From an uncultured Clostridia bacterium (GTDB lineage Bacteria > Bacillota > Clostridia > Christensenellales > HGM11417): DNA of 61,600 nt. The position numbers were made by a program, and so were the translations under genes. The notes beneath the pieces are model-generated. The model was not told where the DNA came from, searched no databases, and saw nothing but the letters and a program-made list of their open reading frames with translations. The DNA lies in the NCBI GenBank assembly GCA_944332455.1, contig CALVJY010000015.1, forward strand, positions 1 to 61,600, written 5' to 3'. Of the stretch, positions 31,569 to 39,388 are shown one piece after another. Numbering within the stretch: position 1 is the first letter of the stretch; each line of letters begins with the position of its first letter.

Positions 31569-32324
31569 TCAAAATGATTCCCGGATCCACTTTGCATAGA
31601 GTTTAGTCTCCTGGTAAACGGGTTCACCTTCTTCATCTAAAATTGCTTCAGGCAAAGTATCCGTTTCAAAATTCCATTTGTTGAGGCAGTTTTCTTCCTT
31701 ATACCAACCGTCAAATATATATCCTTCTCTTGTTGGATCCTCCGGTATATACGTAATCTTGCTTCCGTAGTCGTAATCATCTATCCAATGGTAACCATCG
31801 TGATTTTCTACTTCATAATTTAAATAATATGATACATTAGCTGGATACATACAACCTAGATAATTATATTGTAAATAGTCTTCTTTTTTTACAAATTGCA
31901 TAATCCAATCTTCATCTCCACGAAATAGATCTGTACCATTTTCTCCCATTTCGAAGTAAATGATCTTTTTTAAATTGTTACACCAGGCAAAAAAGGCCTC
32001 ATTTTCACAAAAAATGTAATTTATAAAATATACTTTTTCAAGAATTTGACTTTTGACAACCGGAGGATTATTTCCAAAAATAGTTACACCTATACTAGAA
32101 CTTATTCTAACAATATTAAACCCCTCTATTTGACTATAGATAAACAACTCTTTCTTTTGATAACCTTCTTCTGATAAATCCATTATGGCATAGCCGTCTC
32201 CTGCTTTCTCCAACAGAAAATCTCCGGCCTCTTTATATCCGCAGCTTGCCAGCGTCATTAAAATCATAGCGGCCATGAAACAACACATGCCCAACTTTGT
32301 GACCAAACGCCTTTTGTTTCTCAT
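31569..32324 (-). CDS. Lipoprotein with C-terminal InlB-type repeat (copy 1)
   Basis: A 251-residue predicted lipoprotein: basic N-terminus, hydrophobic stretch and lipobox LASC-G, giving a lipid-anchored extracellular protein. The C-terminus GYIFDGWYKEENC ... KLYAKWI is one Listeria-Bacteroides (Flg_new/InlB B-type) repeat, a small beta-grasp module common in surface proteins. The middle has no recognised domain. It is the second gene of a pair with the homologue at 32346, 21 bases upstream, of exactly equal length. Base composition is far more AT-rich than the neighbours, with codons such as TTA, ATA and AAA frequent, which suggests transfer. RBS CGGAGGAAAAG. Confidence 0.85.
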   Translation of the reverse strand: MRNKRRLVTKLGMCCFMAAMILMTLASCGYKEAGDFLLEKAGDGYAIMDLSEEGYQKKELFIYSQIEGFNIVRISSSIGVTIFGNNPPVVKSQILEKVYFINYIFCENEAFFAWCNNLKKIIYFEMGENGTDLFRGDEDWIMQFVKKEDYLQYNYLGCMYPANVSYYLNYEVENHDGYHWIDDYDYGSKITYIPEDPTREGYIFDGWYKEENCLNKWNFETDTLPEAILDEEGEPVYQETKLYAKWIRESF

Positions 32325-32345
32325 CTTCTTTTCCTCCGTTTGAAT

Positions 32346-33101
32346 TTATTCTTGAATCCATTTTGCGAAGAGTTTGGTTTCCTGATAAATAGGTTCACCC
32401 TCTCCATCCAAAATAGCTTCCGGTAGAGTGTCCGTTTCAAAGTTCCAGGGATTTAAACATGCTGCTTCTTTATACCAACCATCAAAACGATAACCCTCTC
32501 TTGTGGGTTCCGGGGGAATATAGGTGATTTTTGTGCCATAATCATAATCATCTATCCAATGGTAGCCGTCACTTTCCTGTGATTTGTAATTGATAAAGAA
32601 TGAGACATTTGCAGGGAATACATAATCTCCAAACCCTCCTTTTAAATAGTCCGCAAATTTTATATACTGCTTTATATCTCGTTTTGGCATTGATGTTGTT
32701 GGATCAGATAAAACGATATAGTATTCATTCAAACCAAGTTCTCCTGTCTCTTGGCGAATAATTTTTTTTATATGAAAACAGTGTCCAAAAACTGCCTTCT
32801 GCAGAGAAGGAACATAATCTACGAAATAGACTTTTTCAAGGAGTTGACTGTCTATGACCGGAGGATCCCGGAAAAAGGTGCTTCCCTTACTGATGTAAAG
32901 GATATCATATCTGCCGATCTGATCATAGATAAAGAGTTCCTTTTTCTGATAACCTTCCTTTGACAGATCCATGATGGCATAGCCGCCTTCCACTCTTTCC
33001 AGTAAAAAATCTCCGGCCTCCCTGTACCCGCAGCCTGCCAGAATTGTCGTCAACACTGCCAGACAGAGGATCAGGAAAAAACCTCTTTTGACTCTTCTCA
33101 T
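32346..33101 (-). CDS. Lipoprotein with C-terminal InlB-type repeat (copy 2)
   Basis: A 251-residue paralogue of the next gene on this strand, sharing the lipobox (ILAGC-GYREAGDF), the phrase GYAIMDLSKEGYQKKELFIY, the YHWIDDYDYGTKITYIP stretch and the terminal InlB-type repeat ending TKLFAKWIQE. The central region is diverged, so duplication is not recent. Start is the ATG at 33101 with GGGAGG eight bases before it and a proper signal peptide after it; the frame extends upstream but through the leader hairpin. AT-rich like its partner. The two form an operon from the promoter at 33275-33303. Function unknown; surface location inferred. Confidence 0.85.
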   Translation of the reverse strand: MRRVKRGFFLILCLAVLTTILAGCGYREAGDFLLERVEGGYAIMDLSKEGYQKKELFIYDQIGRYDILYISKGSTFFRDPPVIDSQLLEKVYFVDYVPSLQKAVFGHCFHIKKIIRQETGELGLNEYYIVLSDPTTSMPKRDIKQYIKFADYLKGGFGDYVFPANVSFFINYKSQESDGYHWIDDYDYGTKITYIPPEPTREGYRFDGWYKEAACLNPWNFETDTLPEAILDGEGEPIYQETKLFAKWIQE

Positions 33102-33120
33102 AAACTTTTCCTCCCTGTAA

Positions 33121-33169
33121 AAATCAAAAAAGCAATCAGACCCCCATAAAGGCAGTCTCATTGCTTTTT
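33121..33169 (-). terminator. Terminator-like hairpin in the lipoprotein leader (possible attenuator)
   Basis: AAAAAGCAAT (ending 33136) and ATTGCTTTTT (33160-33169), with inner AGAC/GTCT pairing, form a long stem. On the minus strand it is followed by TTTTTTGATTTTT, and then at once by the ribosome binding site of the lipoprotein gene. An intrinsic terminator between promoter and gene is the layout of an attenuator. Confidence 0.6.
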
Positions 33170-33186
33170 CCCGTGTGAAGCCCCAT
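33136..33186 (-). CDS. Possible 16-residue leader peptide
   Basis: On the minus strand an ATG (33186-33184), seven bases after GGAGGG, opens a frame MGLHTGKSNETAFMGV that stops at 33136 inside the terminator-like hairpin. Spacing and overlap are what a translated attenuation leader needs. It has no obvious run of one regulated amino acid, so this remains a suggestion. Confidence 0.35.
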   Translation of the reverse strand: MGLHTGKSNETAFMGV

Positions 33187-33274
33187 TTTTGATCCCTCCG
33201 AAAAAATGCTGACTGTGAACACGACCGACAGCCGCGCATTACGGCAGTCGACATTTTACTGTTTTCTTATTTTT

Positions 33275-33303
33275 ATTGTAACATAACTGCCGTGTTTTGT
33301 CAA
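33275..33303 (-). promoter_or_regulatory. Promoter of the lipoprotein pair
   Basis: On the minus strand TTGACA (33303-33298), 17-base spacer, TACAAT (33280-33275). The leader to the first lipoprotein ATG is about 165 bases and holds the short frame and hairpin. Confidence 0.8.
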
Positions 33304-33520
33304 TACCCCCTGAAAAATTTTTTTGTGGTTTGCCAAACAGGTAAGGTTTTTCAGTCCCTCGAAAAGGCCGGCCGCTTTAAGACCGCGTGGGAAAGGTCTC
33401 GGCTTGCACGGAAGAAGACCGCCGCAGAGAAGGGATTTTGAAATGGGGGCCGAATGACTTTTCTTTTTCCCCGATCTGTGGTACAATATAAGACAACCAT
33501 TCTAACAAAACGGAAAAACT

Positions 33521-34780
33521 ATGTTCGCAGATAAGACCAAAATTTACGTCAAGGCCGGCAACGGCGGCAAGGGCATGACCTCCTTTCTGCGCATGAAGGG
33601 CATCGCCAACGGCGGCCCCAACGGCGGAGACGGGGGAAAGGGGGGCGACATCGTCTTTCAGGCCGACCCCTCCATGAACAACCTGGCCGAATTCTACTTC
33701 AAGGTCCATTTCCGGGCCGAGAACGGCAGCCCGGGCGAGCCCAACCGCTGCAACGGCAAAAACGGGGCGGACCTCTGCATCAAGGTGCCGGTGGGCACGG
33801 TCATCCGGGATTTCGAGACCCAGGCCGTCATGGCCGACCTGTTTTACCCCGATTCCTCCGTCACCCTGCTGAAGGGCGGGCGGGGCGGCAAGGGCAACGC
33901 GGCCTTCAAAACTTCCACCCGGCAGGCCCCCTCCTTTTCCCAGCAGGGAGAGGAGACCAAAGAATACGCCCTGACCCTGGAACTCAAGACCATCGCCGAC
34001 GTGGGGCTGGCGGGCTTTCCCAATGCCGGGAAGTCCACCCTGCTGGCCTCGGTCTCGGCCGCCCGGCCCAAGATCGCAAACTATCCCTTCACCACCCTGA
34101 CCCCCAATCTCGGGGTGGTCCGGCACTATGACCAGACCTTCGTGATGGCCGACATTCCGGGCCTGATCGAGGGCGCGGCCGAGGGCGCGGGGCTGGGGCA
34201 CGCCTTCCTGCGCCACGTCGAGCGCACCCGGATGCTGGTGCAGGTGGTCGACCTCTCGGGCGCCGAGGGCCGGGATCCCGCCGAGGACTTCCGGATCATC
34301 GACGAGGAACTGAAGCGGTACAGCGAGGAACTTGCCGCCCTGCCCCGGGTGGTGGCCGCCAACAAGATCGACCTCCCCTCGGCCGCAGAACATCTGGAGG
34401 CCCTCCGCAAGCTGTCGCCCTATCCGGTCATCCCCATTTCGGCCGTCACCGGACAGAACGTCAAGACCCTGCTGGACGAGGTCTGCAAGCTGCTTTCCAC
34501 CCTGCCGCCGCTCGCCCCTCTGCAGTTCGAGCCCTTTGCCTACGAAAAGGAGGACGCTTCCTCCTTCGAGGTGGTCCGGGACGAGCGGGGCCGGCTGGCC
34601 GTGGTCGGCGGCCTGGTCGAGCGCCTGGCCCGGGAGGTCCGCCTGGACGACATCGACAGCTTCCGCTACTTCCAGCGCCAGCTGCGCACCTTCGGGGTCA
34701 TCGACCGCCTCCGGGCGGCCGGCGCCAAGCAGGGGGACATCGTGGTCTTTTCGGATATTGAATTTGAATTTGTGGATTGA
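33521..34780 (+). CDS. obg: Obg-family GTPase
   Basis: Essential ribosome-associated GTPase that acts in 50S assembly and the stringent response. The 419 residues show the glycine-rich N-terminal Obg fold (GNGGKGMTSF, NGGDGGKGGDIVF, GGRGGKGNAAF), the G domain with G1 GFPNAGKST, G3 DIPGLIEGAAEGAGLGHAF, G4 NKID and G5 ISA, and the C-terminal OCT domain (about 335-419). Start is the ATG at 33521 with only a weak GGAAA before it; a TACAAT at 33482-33487 is a plausible -10 with a poor -35. It opens the obg-yhbY-nadD/yqeK-rsfS order, but is followed by over 1 kb of palindromic non-coding DNA. The usual rplU-rpmA genes are not upstream. Confidence 0.97.
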   Translation: MFADKTKIYVKAGNGGKGMTSFLRMKGIANGGPNGGDGGKGGDIVFQADPSMNNLAEFYFKVHFRAENGSPGEPNRCNGKNGADLCIKVPVGTVIRDFETQAVMADLFYPDSSVTLLKGGRGGKGNAAFKTSTRQAPSFSQQGEETKEYALTLELKTIADVGLAGFPNAGKSTLLASVSAARPKIANYPFTTLTPNLGVVRHYDQTFVMADIPGLIEGAAEGAGLGHAFLRHVERTRMLVQVVDLSGAEGRDPAEDFRIIDEELKRYSEELAALPRVVAANKIDLPSAAEHLEALRKLSPYPVIPISAVTGQNVKTLLDEVCKLLSTLPPLAPLQFEPFAYEKEDASSFEVVRDERGRLAVVGGLVERLAREVRLDDIDSFRYFQRQLRTFGVIDRLRAAGAKQGDIVVFSDIEFEFVD

Positions 34781-34784
34781 TTTT

Positions 34785-35185
34785 CCGACCAGGCGCGATT
34801 TTTGCTTCGCAAAAATCGGTCGGACTTGAAAGAAAAACCGGGCGGCAGCGCCGCCGGGCAATACGCCCACTCTGACAGAAAGGGAAAACTTATATTTCCC
34901 CTGCAACAGGTTTTCTGTAGGAAAGCTCGGCAGTAGTTTTTCTCTCTCAAAACCGCTGCGCGCTTTTGATTCACTCTTTTCCGCCGTGGTTTTGCTCACC
35001 GCAAAACCACGATTGTGCAAAAGTCCGGCGCAGGTCCGGACTTTTGCGAAACATATTTCGGCTCCGGCCAGACGCAAAATTCGCCTGCGGCGAATTTTGG
35101 CCGGACTTGAGGGGGCGCCGTCGGCGCCGGGAAGGCGCGCCCACTCCAACGAAAAAAGAATAATCATTCCATTTCGCCTGCGATT
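34785..35185. repeat. Two palindrome units with nested hairpins after obg
   Basis: Unit 1: CCGACC (34785) encloses GATTTTTGC-TTC-GCAAAAATC and closes with GGTCGG, then ACTTGA, then GGCGGC-AGC-GCCGCC (34841-34855) and a tail with CGCCCACTC. Unit 2: TCCGGCC encloses CAAAATTCGCC-TGC-GGCGAATTTTG (35075-35099) and closes with GGCCGGA, then CTTGA, GGCGCC-GTC-GGCGCC (35114-35128) and a similar tail. Between them are TGGTTTTGC/GCAAAACCA (34987-35009) and CAAAAGTCCGG/CCGGACTTTTG (35018-35046). The tails resemble, in reverse, those of the ATATCGA elements further on. Confidence 0.7.
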
Positions 35186-35331
35186 TATTTTCACTTGCCG
35201 CTGACATATCTTTAAGGGCTGAAATAATCCTTGTTCTTTAACTAACTTTGCTTTTGACTACAATTTTTTTGATGCAGCTATGCGCGGTTTTTCCCTCGCT
35301 TCGGCAAGCCTGCGCTTCACCCTTTTCTGGC

Positions 35332-35390
35332 CGAAAATTTACGCACCGTAAATTTTCGATTGAGTCCGATGGCGGCGCATGTCCGCCATC
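35332..35390. repeat. Two further long-stem hairpins
   Basis: CGAAAATTTACG-CAC-CGTAAATTTTCG (35332-35358) is a perfect 12-bp stem with a three-base loop; GATGGCGG / CCGCCATC (35368-35390) follows nine bases later. No T-tract accompanies either. The rest of 35186-35581 holds no supported gene. Confidence 0.65.
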
Positions 35391-35581
35391 GTCGCGACGA
35401 GATTGGAAGCCCGGTGCGAGGACAAGTTTTGAGTGGAAGAACAAGCTGGCACGGGCGTACAGGATGTGCCTCAGACACCCCGGCGTTGGCTCAACGAGAT
35501 TGAAAGCCCGGGGTATAAAAGACCTTTGTAAAAAGCAATCTGTTTTGGGTCTATAAATTTTTTATGTTGTCCGTCCATGAC

Positions 35582-35775
35582 GTGCCACAAAGTGGCACAT
35601 ATCGAGCAAGGCGAGCGTAGTGGAGCCTTGCATATCGAATGGCCGTCAGGCCATATATCGAGCGAGGCACAGCCTCGCATATCGACTAAAACTTATTGCA
35701 GGAACGATAAGCCAATTTCCCGGTTAGCCGGGAGTGGGCGTATGGCCCGGCGGCGCTGCCGCCTGGGCGTACAAA
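35582..35775 (+). repeat. ATATCGA hairpin array A with tail
   Basis: Four palindromes, each followed by ATATCGA: H1 GTGCCAC-AAA-GTGGCAC (35582-35598), H2 GCAAGGC/GCCTTGC (35606-35631), H3 ATGGCC-GTCA-GGCCAT (35639-35654), H4 GCGAGGC-ACA-GCCTCGC (35662-35678). Heptamers stand at 35599, 35632, 35655 and 35679. A tail follows with TTATTGCAGG, TTCCCGG, GGAGTGGGCGTA and a final GGCGGC-GCT-GCCGCC hairpin. It ends 35 bases before the yhbY ribosome binding site. No coding potential. Confidence 0.85.
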
Positions 35776-35826
35776 AAGGTGCCTGTGGCACCTACATTTA
35801 GTGTTGATCTTAAGAGAGGAAAAAAT

Positions 35827-36117
35827 ATGTTGACAAGCAAACAGCGAAGCACGCTCAAATCTCTGGCCGCCCGCATGGAGCCGGTGGCTCAGGTCGGCAA
35901 GGGCGGGATCTCGGACAACCTGATCCGCTCTCTTTCCCAGGCGCTGGAGGCGCGGGAACTCATCAAGGTCACGGTACTCAAAAACAGCGAGACCGAGGCC
36001 GAAGATCTGATCCGGGAACTGGCCGAGGCCACGTTCTCCGAGCCGGTGCAGGTCATCGGCAACAAGGTGGTGCTTTACCGCCGCTCCGAGCGCAAAAATT
36101 TTGAGCATATCCTGTGA
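35827..36117 (+). CDS. yhbY: YhbY-family RNA-binding protein (CRM domain)
   Basis: A 96-residue single CRM-domain protein, thought to bind pre-50S ribosomal RNA. Typical features: LTSKQRSTLKSLAARMEPV, the GKGGIS loop (VGKGGISDNLIRSL), VKVTVLKNS-like strand and the end VIGNKVVLYRRSE. I start at the ATG at 35827, six bases after AGAGGA; the frame extends upstream through array A and should not be used. It sits between obg and nadD as in many Bacillota, but here is isolated by hairpin arrays on both sides, so co-transcription with obg is doubtful. Confidence 0.95.
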   Translation: MLTSKQRSTLKSLAARMEPVAQVGKGGISDNLIRSLSQALEARELIKVTVLKNSETEAEDLIRELAEATFSEPVQVIGNKVVLYRRSERKNFEHIL

Positions 36118-36269
36118 AATTCCAGGGTCCCGCGGGAAGATCGTCCGCCGTCAGGCTTTTGTACGGTTCTCCCGATAAGGTCCGACCGTGTATACACTTT
36201 GGGCCGAGGCCGCCTGAGGGGGAACAAAACGCCAAAACAGGACAGGGAAGCCAATGCGATAAACCCGAT

Positions 36270-36345
36270 CTCTGCGCCGGGCGGGAACGCCCACTATCTG
36301 TCTGAAAGGAAAACCCGGTTATTTCCTGCAACAGGTTCTTTTCAC
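36270..36345 (-). repeat. Degenerate copy of the array tail, reverse orientation
   Basis: GGGCGGGAACGCCCACT followed by GAAAGGAAAA and TTTCCTGCAACAGG lines up with the tail consensus of the arrays read on the opposite strand. No intact heptamers adjoin it. Flanking bases 36118-36440 contain no supported gene. Confidence 0.45.
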
Positions 36346-36440
36346 ACAAGAGCAGAAACCCGGTGCGAAGATAGACTTTATGAACAAAGCAATCTGATAC
36401 GGGTGGTATCATATTTTTATTGATGTGGTTCATCCACAAC

Positions 36441-36615
36441 GTGCCACATTGTGGCACATATCGAGCGGCACGAAAGGCCGCATATCGAATGGCCGTCAGG
36501 CCATATATCGAGTGCCGCATTGCGGCACATATCGACATAAATTCATCGCAGGATAAATAAATCCGTTTCCCGCTTGCTCGGAGTGGGCGTATTGCCCGGT
36601 GCCGCCGGCACCTGT
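36441..36615 (+). repeat. ATATCGA hairpin array B with tail
   Basis: Same order as array A: H1 GTGCCAC-ATT-GTGGCAC (36441-36457), H2 GCGGC/GCCGC (36465-36481), H3 ATGGCC-GTCA-GGCCAT (36489-36504), H4 GTGCCGC-ATT-GCGGCAC (36512-36528), with ATATCGA at 36458, 36482, 36505 and 36529. Then the tail CATAAATTCATCGCAGG, TTCCCGCT, GGAGTGGGCGTA and the hairpin GGTGCCGCCGGCACC. H2 and H4 arms differ from array A but remain complementary. Confidence 0.87.
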
Positions 36616-36624
36616 CTCAGACGC

Positions 36625-37437
36625 TCAAAGGAAGAAGTCCTGGGGGTCGGGTTCGGCGAGTTTACGCCGGAGGGCCAGGCAGAGCAGGGCCAGGACCAGC
36701 AGCAGGCTGCCCGCGACGAGGTAGCAGACCCGGAAGGGGGTCAGGAAGCTGAGGACGAAGAGGCCCAGGCCGCTGAGGAAGTAGCCCTTGAAGCGCCTGC
36801 GGGAGAAGGCCCGGCGGAAGATGTCCAGGGGGGTGCGTACCTCCTTGGGGCGGGTGGTCAGCTTGGGATAGACCGAATAGGTCTTGAACAGCCGCCAGAC
36901 GGTGTTCTGGCCGAGCACGGACACCTGAACGTCCCAGAGGGCGGCCGCAAAGCGGAGGGCCTCGGGCGAGGCGGTGTTGGTCAGGATAAAGGCCTGATCC
37001 AGGCCGGCGGCCTTGGCCCGGCGGTAGACTTCCAGCACCTGATCGGGGGACAGCGCCCCGCAGGGGAAGAGGGGGAAGAGCCCCGCCGTCTTGCCGTCGT
37101 GCCGGGTGAAGACATAGTCGGTCCGCACCCTGGCCTCGGGATCTTTTTTGCGGGCGATCTCGCAGAAGAGTTTGAGGTTGAGGGTCTTGGGGTGGTACAT
37201 CAGCTGATTGAGATAGGCCTCCTTCCGGGCGGCCTCCTCGGCAGCGGCCTGCTTTTTGGCGCCCACGCCGGACAGCCGGCGGACGGTCTCGAAGATCAGC
37301 AGGGCCAGCGCGGCGGCAAGCAGGCTGAGGTCGGCCCGGCGGAAGAGGGCCAGCCCGACCGAGAAGCAGATCAGCCCGAAGGTCAGGCGGAAGAACAGCT
37401 TGTCCAGCACGCGGGACAGCGAAGTCTGTTTGGTCAT
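36625..37437 (-). CDS. Membrane protein with a central soluble domain, function unknown
   Basis: A 270-residue protein with two hydrophobic segments near the N-terminus (about 17-50) and two near the C-terminus (about 213-256). Between them is a soluble domain containing CEIARKKDPEARVRTDYVFT, VYRRAKAAGLDQAFILTN and WDVQVSVLGQNTVWRLFK. The alternating pattern could be a nuclease-like (restriction-endonuclease fold) domain, but no catalytic residues can be named, so no function is given. Start follows TCGGAGGTTTTTT. It is the only minus-strand gene inside the obg-rsfS set, wedged between array B and a dispersed repeat. Confidence 0.75.
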   Translation of the reverse strand: MTKQTSLSRVLDKLFFRLTFGLICFSVGLALFRRADLSLLAAALALLIFETVRRLSGVGAKKQAAAEEAARKEAYLNQLMYHPKTLNLKLFCEIARKKDPEARVRTDYVFTRHDGKTAGLFPLFPCGALSPDQVLEVYRRAKAAGLDQAFILTNTASPEALRFAAALWDVQVSVLGQNTVWRLFKTYSVYPKLTTRPKEVRTPLDIFRRAFSRRRFKGYFLSGLGLFVLSFLTPFRVCYLVAGSLLLVLALLCLALRRKLAEPDPQDFFL

Positions 37438-37509
37438 AAAAAACCTCCGAAGCCCTGTTTTGGGGCGGGCCGGGGATCCGGTCCGGAAAAACCGGAGGAT
37501 CCGGTCAAG

Positions 37510-37680
37510 TTAAGGCATCCCCGCCCAAAGACCGCCTGACGGCTTTGAACGCCTTGCTTGGTTTTCCGCCGCTTGGCCCAAAATCTCCTTGAAATACGTT
37601 CCCTATTCCTGCGTCGATTTTGGACGAATTGGGAAAAATCTGACGGCGGACGCTCACAATCTTCGTGCGGTGCTGCCTAA
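37510..37680 (+). repeat. MITE-like dispersed repeat, copy 1
   Basis: About 171 bp with imperfect inverted ends TTAAGGCATCCCCGC and (reverse) TTAGGCAGCACCGC. The core AAAATCTCCTTGAAATACG, TATTCCTGCGTCGATTTT and GGACGAATTG is shared with the copy at 42066. No coding potential of its own. Miniature mobile element is the likeliest explanation, unproven. Confidence 0.7.
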
Positions 37681-37786
37681 AATATTGTTGCCCGGATCGG
37701 GGCAAGCTAAACAAAAAGCCTTCCGGCATCTTCCGGGCGGGGAGCCGCCGCAGGGAGGAGCCGGAAGCGGACAAGAGGATACAGCC

Positions 37787-38953
37787 ATGAAAATCGGTCT
37801 GTTCGGCGGGACCTTCGACCCCGTGCACTTCGAGCACGTGAACCTTTGCAGGCACGCCGTCAAAGAACTTCAACTGGACAAACTCATCGTCATGCCGGCC
37901 GGACAGCCCCCGCACAAGCGGCGGGGCCGCCCGGACAAGGCCGACCGCTGGAACATGTGCCGGCTGGCCTTTGCGAACCTCGGGCGGTGCGAGCTGTGGA
38001 ACTACGAGCTGTCGAAGGAGGGCCCGAGCTACTCCTACCTGACCCTGCGGCACCTGCGGACCATCTATCCCAAAGACGAGCTTTTCTTTGTGATCGGGGG
38101 GGACAGCCTGCACGACTTTTTCACCTGGCGGGAGCCCGCCGTCATCGCCTCGCTGTGCGAGCTGGCCGTGGCCCGGCGGGAGGGGGAGGCCGACGGCCCC
38201 GAACTGACCCGGAAGTTCCGGGAGGTCTTCGGCAAGGAGCCGGTCTTTCTGAACTATCGGGGCAAAAACATCTCCTCCACCGAGGCTCGGGTGCTGACCG
38301 AGTTCGGGCTGCCCACCGACGCCGTGCTGCCCAAGGCCGTCCGCGCCTATGTGGCCGAGCGGGGGCTGTACCGGGAGCGGGCGGATTTCATCGCCGGGAT
38401 CCGGGACTTTCTCACCGAAAAGCGGTACCGGCACACCGCCTACACCGTGGCCGAAAGCCTGAATTTGGCCCGGCGGACGGGCTGCGATCCCGAAAAGGCC
38501 TTCACGGCCGCCGCCCTGCACGACGCGGCCAAAAAACTGTCCGACGCCGAGCTGGCGGCCTACGGCTACCTCCGGGACCCGAAGATGCCCGATCCCGTGG
38601 TGCACGCCTTTGCCGGGGCCTACCTGGCCGAACATCACTTCGGCGTCACCGACCCCGAGATCCTCGACGCCATCCGCTACCATACCACCGGCCGCCCGGC
38701 CATGAGTACCCTGGAAAAGGTGCTGTACGTGGCCGACTGCATCGAAAAGACCCGGGACTACGAGGGGGTGGAGAGCTTCCGGCAGGCCGTGGCCGAGGAC
38801 TTCGAGACCGGCTTTGTCTGCTGCCTGAAGGGGACCATGGAACTGTTAAAAAAAGACCACCGCGATCAGGTGAGCGAACTGACCGGGGAGGCCTATGCGT
38901 ACTACCGCCACGAGCTGGACGGACGGGAGGTCCGGGCCAACGGCATTTTCTAA
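37787..38953 (+). CDS. nadD: NadD-YqeK fusion: nicotinate-nucleotide adenylyltransferase and HD hydrolase
   Basis: One 388-residue chain joins two enzymes that are usually neighbours. Residues 1 to about 200 are NadD, which adenylates nicotinate mononucleotide in NAD synthesis: GLFGGTFDPVHFEH (nucleotidyl-transfer HxxH), PPHKRR, and NISSTEAR. From about 205 to the end is YqeK, an HD-domain hydrolase of diadenosine tetraphosphate: RYRHTAYTVAES, ALHDAAKKL (HD pair), AEHHFGV, RYHTTGRPAMS and YVADCIEKTRDYEG. Start is the ATG at 37787 after AAGAGGATACAGCC; the frame continues upstream into the dispersed repeat. rsfS follows 42 bases later. Confidence 0.95.
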   Translation: MKIGLFGGTFDPVHFEHVNLCRHAVKELQLDKLIVMPAGQPPHKRRGRPDKADRWNMCRLAFANLGRCELWNYELSKEGPSYSYLTLRHLRTIYPKDELFFVIGGDSLHDFFTWREPAVIASLCELAVARREGEADGPELTRKFREVFGKEPVFLNYRGKNISSTEARVLTEFGLPTDAVLPKAVRAYVAERGLYRERADFIAGIRDFLTEKRYRHTAYTVAESLNLARRTGCDPEKAFTAAALHDAAKKLSDAELAAYGYLRDPKMPDPVVHAFAGAYLAEHHFGVTDPEILDAIRYHTTGRPAMSTLEKVLYVADCIEKTRDYEGVESFRQAVAEDFETGFVCCLKGTMELLKKDHRDQVSELTGEAYAYYRHELDGREVRANGIF

Positions 38954-38995
38954 GAAAACAACAGCCCTTCCTGAGAGGGCGCTGAGGGAGAGAAT

Positions 38996-39352
38996 ATGCA
39001 AATTGAACAAAAACTGGAACTCATCCGCCAGGCCCTGGAGGCCAAAAAGGGCACGGACATCCGCATCCTCAACGTCAGCGAGCGGACCAGTCTGTGCGAT
39101 TATTTCGTCATCTGCAGCGGCAAGTCCGCCCCCCAGGTGCGGGCGCTGGCCGAGGCCGTGGACGAGACCCTCTCCCGCGCCGGCGAGGAAAAGCGGCGGG
39201 CCGAGGGCTTTTCGGACGGCCGCTGGGCCGTGCTGGACTATGGCGACGTGCTGGTGCACATCTTCCACGACGAACAGCGCCTGTTCTACCGCCTGGAAAA
39301 ACTCTGGGAGGAAGCCTTGCCGCCGGAAAACGCGTCCAATGTCGGGGAATAA
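38996..39352 (+). CDS. rsfS: Ribosome silencing factor RsfS (Iojap family)
   Basis: A 118-residue protein that binds ribosomal protein L14 and blocks subunit joining during starvation. The family marks ILNVSERTSLCDYFVICSG, RRAEGF, GRWAVLDYGDVLVHIFH and FYRLEKLW are all present. The ATG follows GAGGGAGAGAAT. It is the last gene of the obg-to-rsfS set and is followed at once by a perfect 16-bp hairpin. Confidence 0.96.
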   Translation: MQIEQKLELIRQALEAKKGTDIRILNVSERTSLCDYFVICSGKSAPQVRALAEAVDETLSRAGEEKRRAEGFSDGRWAVLDYGDVLVHIFHDEQRLFYRLEKLWEEALPPENASNVGE

Positions 39353-39353
39353 T

Positions 39354-39388
39354 GTGCCTTCCGGGCGGCGACGCCGCCCGGAAGGCAC
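39354..39388. repeat. Perfect 16-bp hairpin directly after rsfS
   Basis: GTGCCTTCCGGGCGGC pairs without mismatch with GCCGCCCGGAAGGCAC around GAC. No T-tract follows, so it is not a standard terminator, though it may end the transcript or protect it. Its style (long stem, three-base loop) matches the other palindromes of this region. Confidence 0.7.

Noticed and set aside
33102..33254. Longer N-terminus for the second lipoprotein, from 33254
   Set aside because: It runs through the terminator-like hairpin and would place a lipobox signal inside the protein; the ATG at 33101 has a strong RBS.
35734..35826. Longer YhbY starting at 35734
   Set aside because: The added residues translate the array tail and the true start has a proper RBS at 35811-35820.
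39354..39388. Standard intrinsic terminator of rsfS
   Set aside because: The stem is perfect but no T-tract follows, so I list it as a hairpin only.
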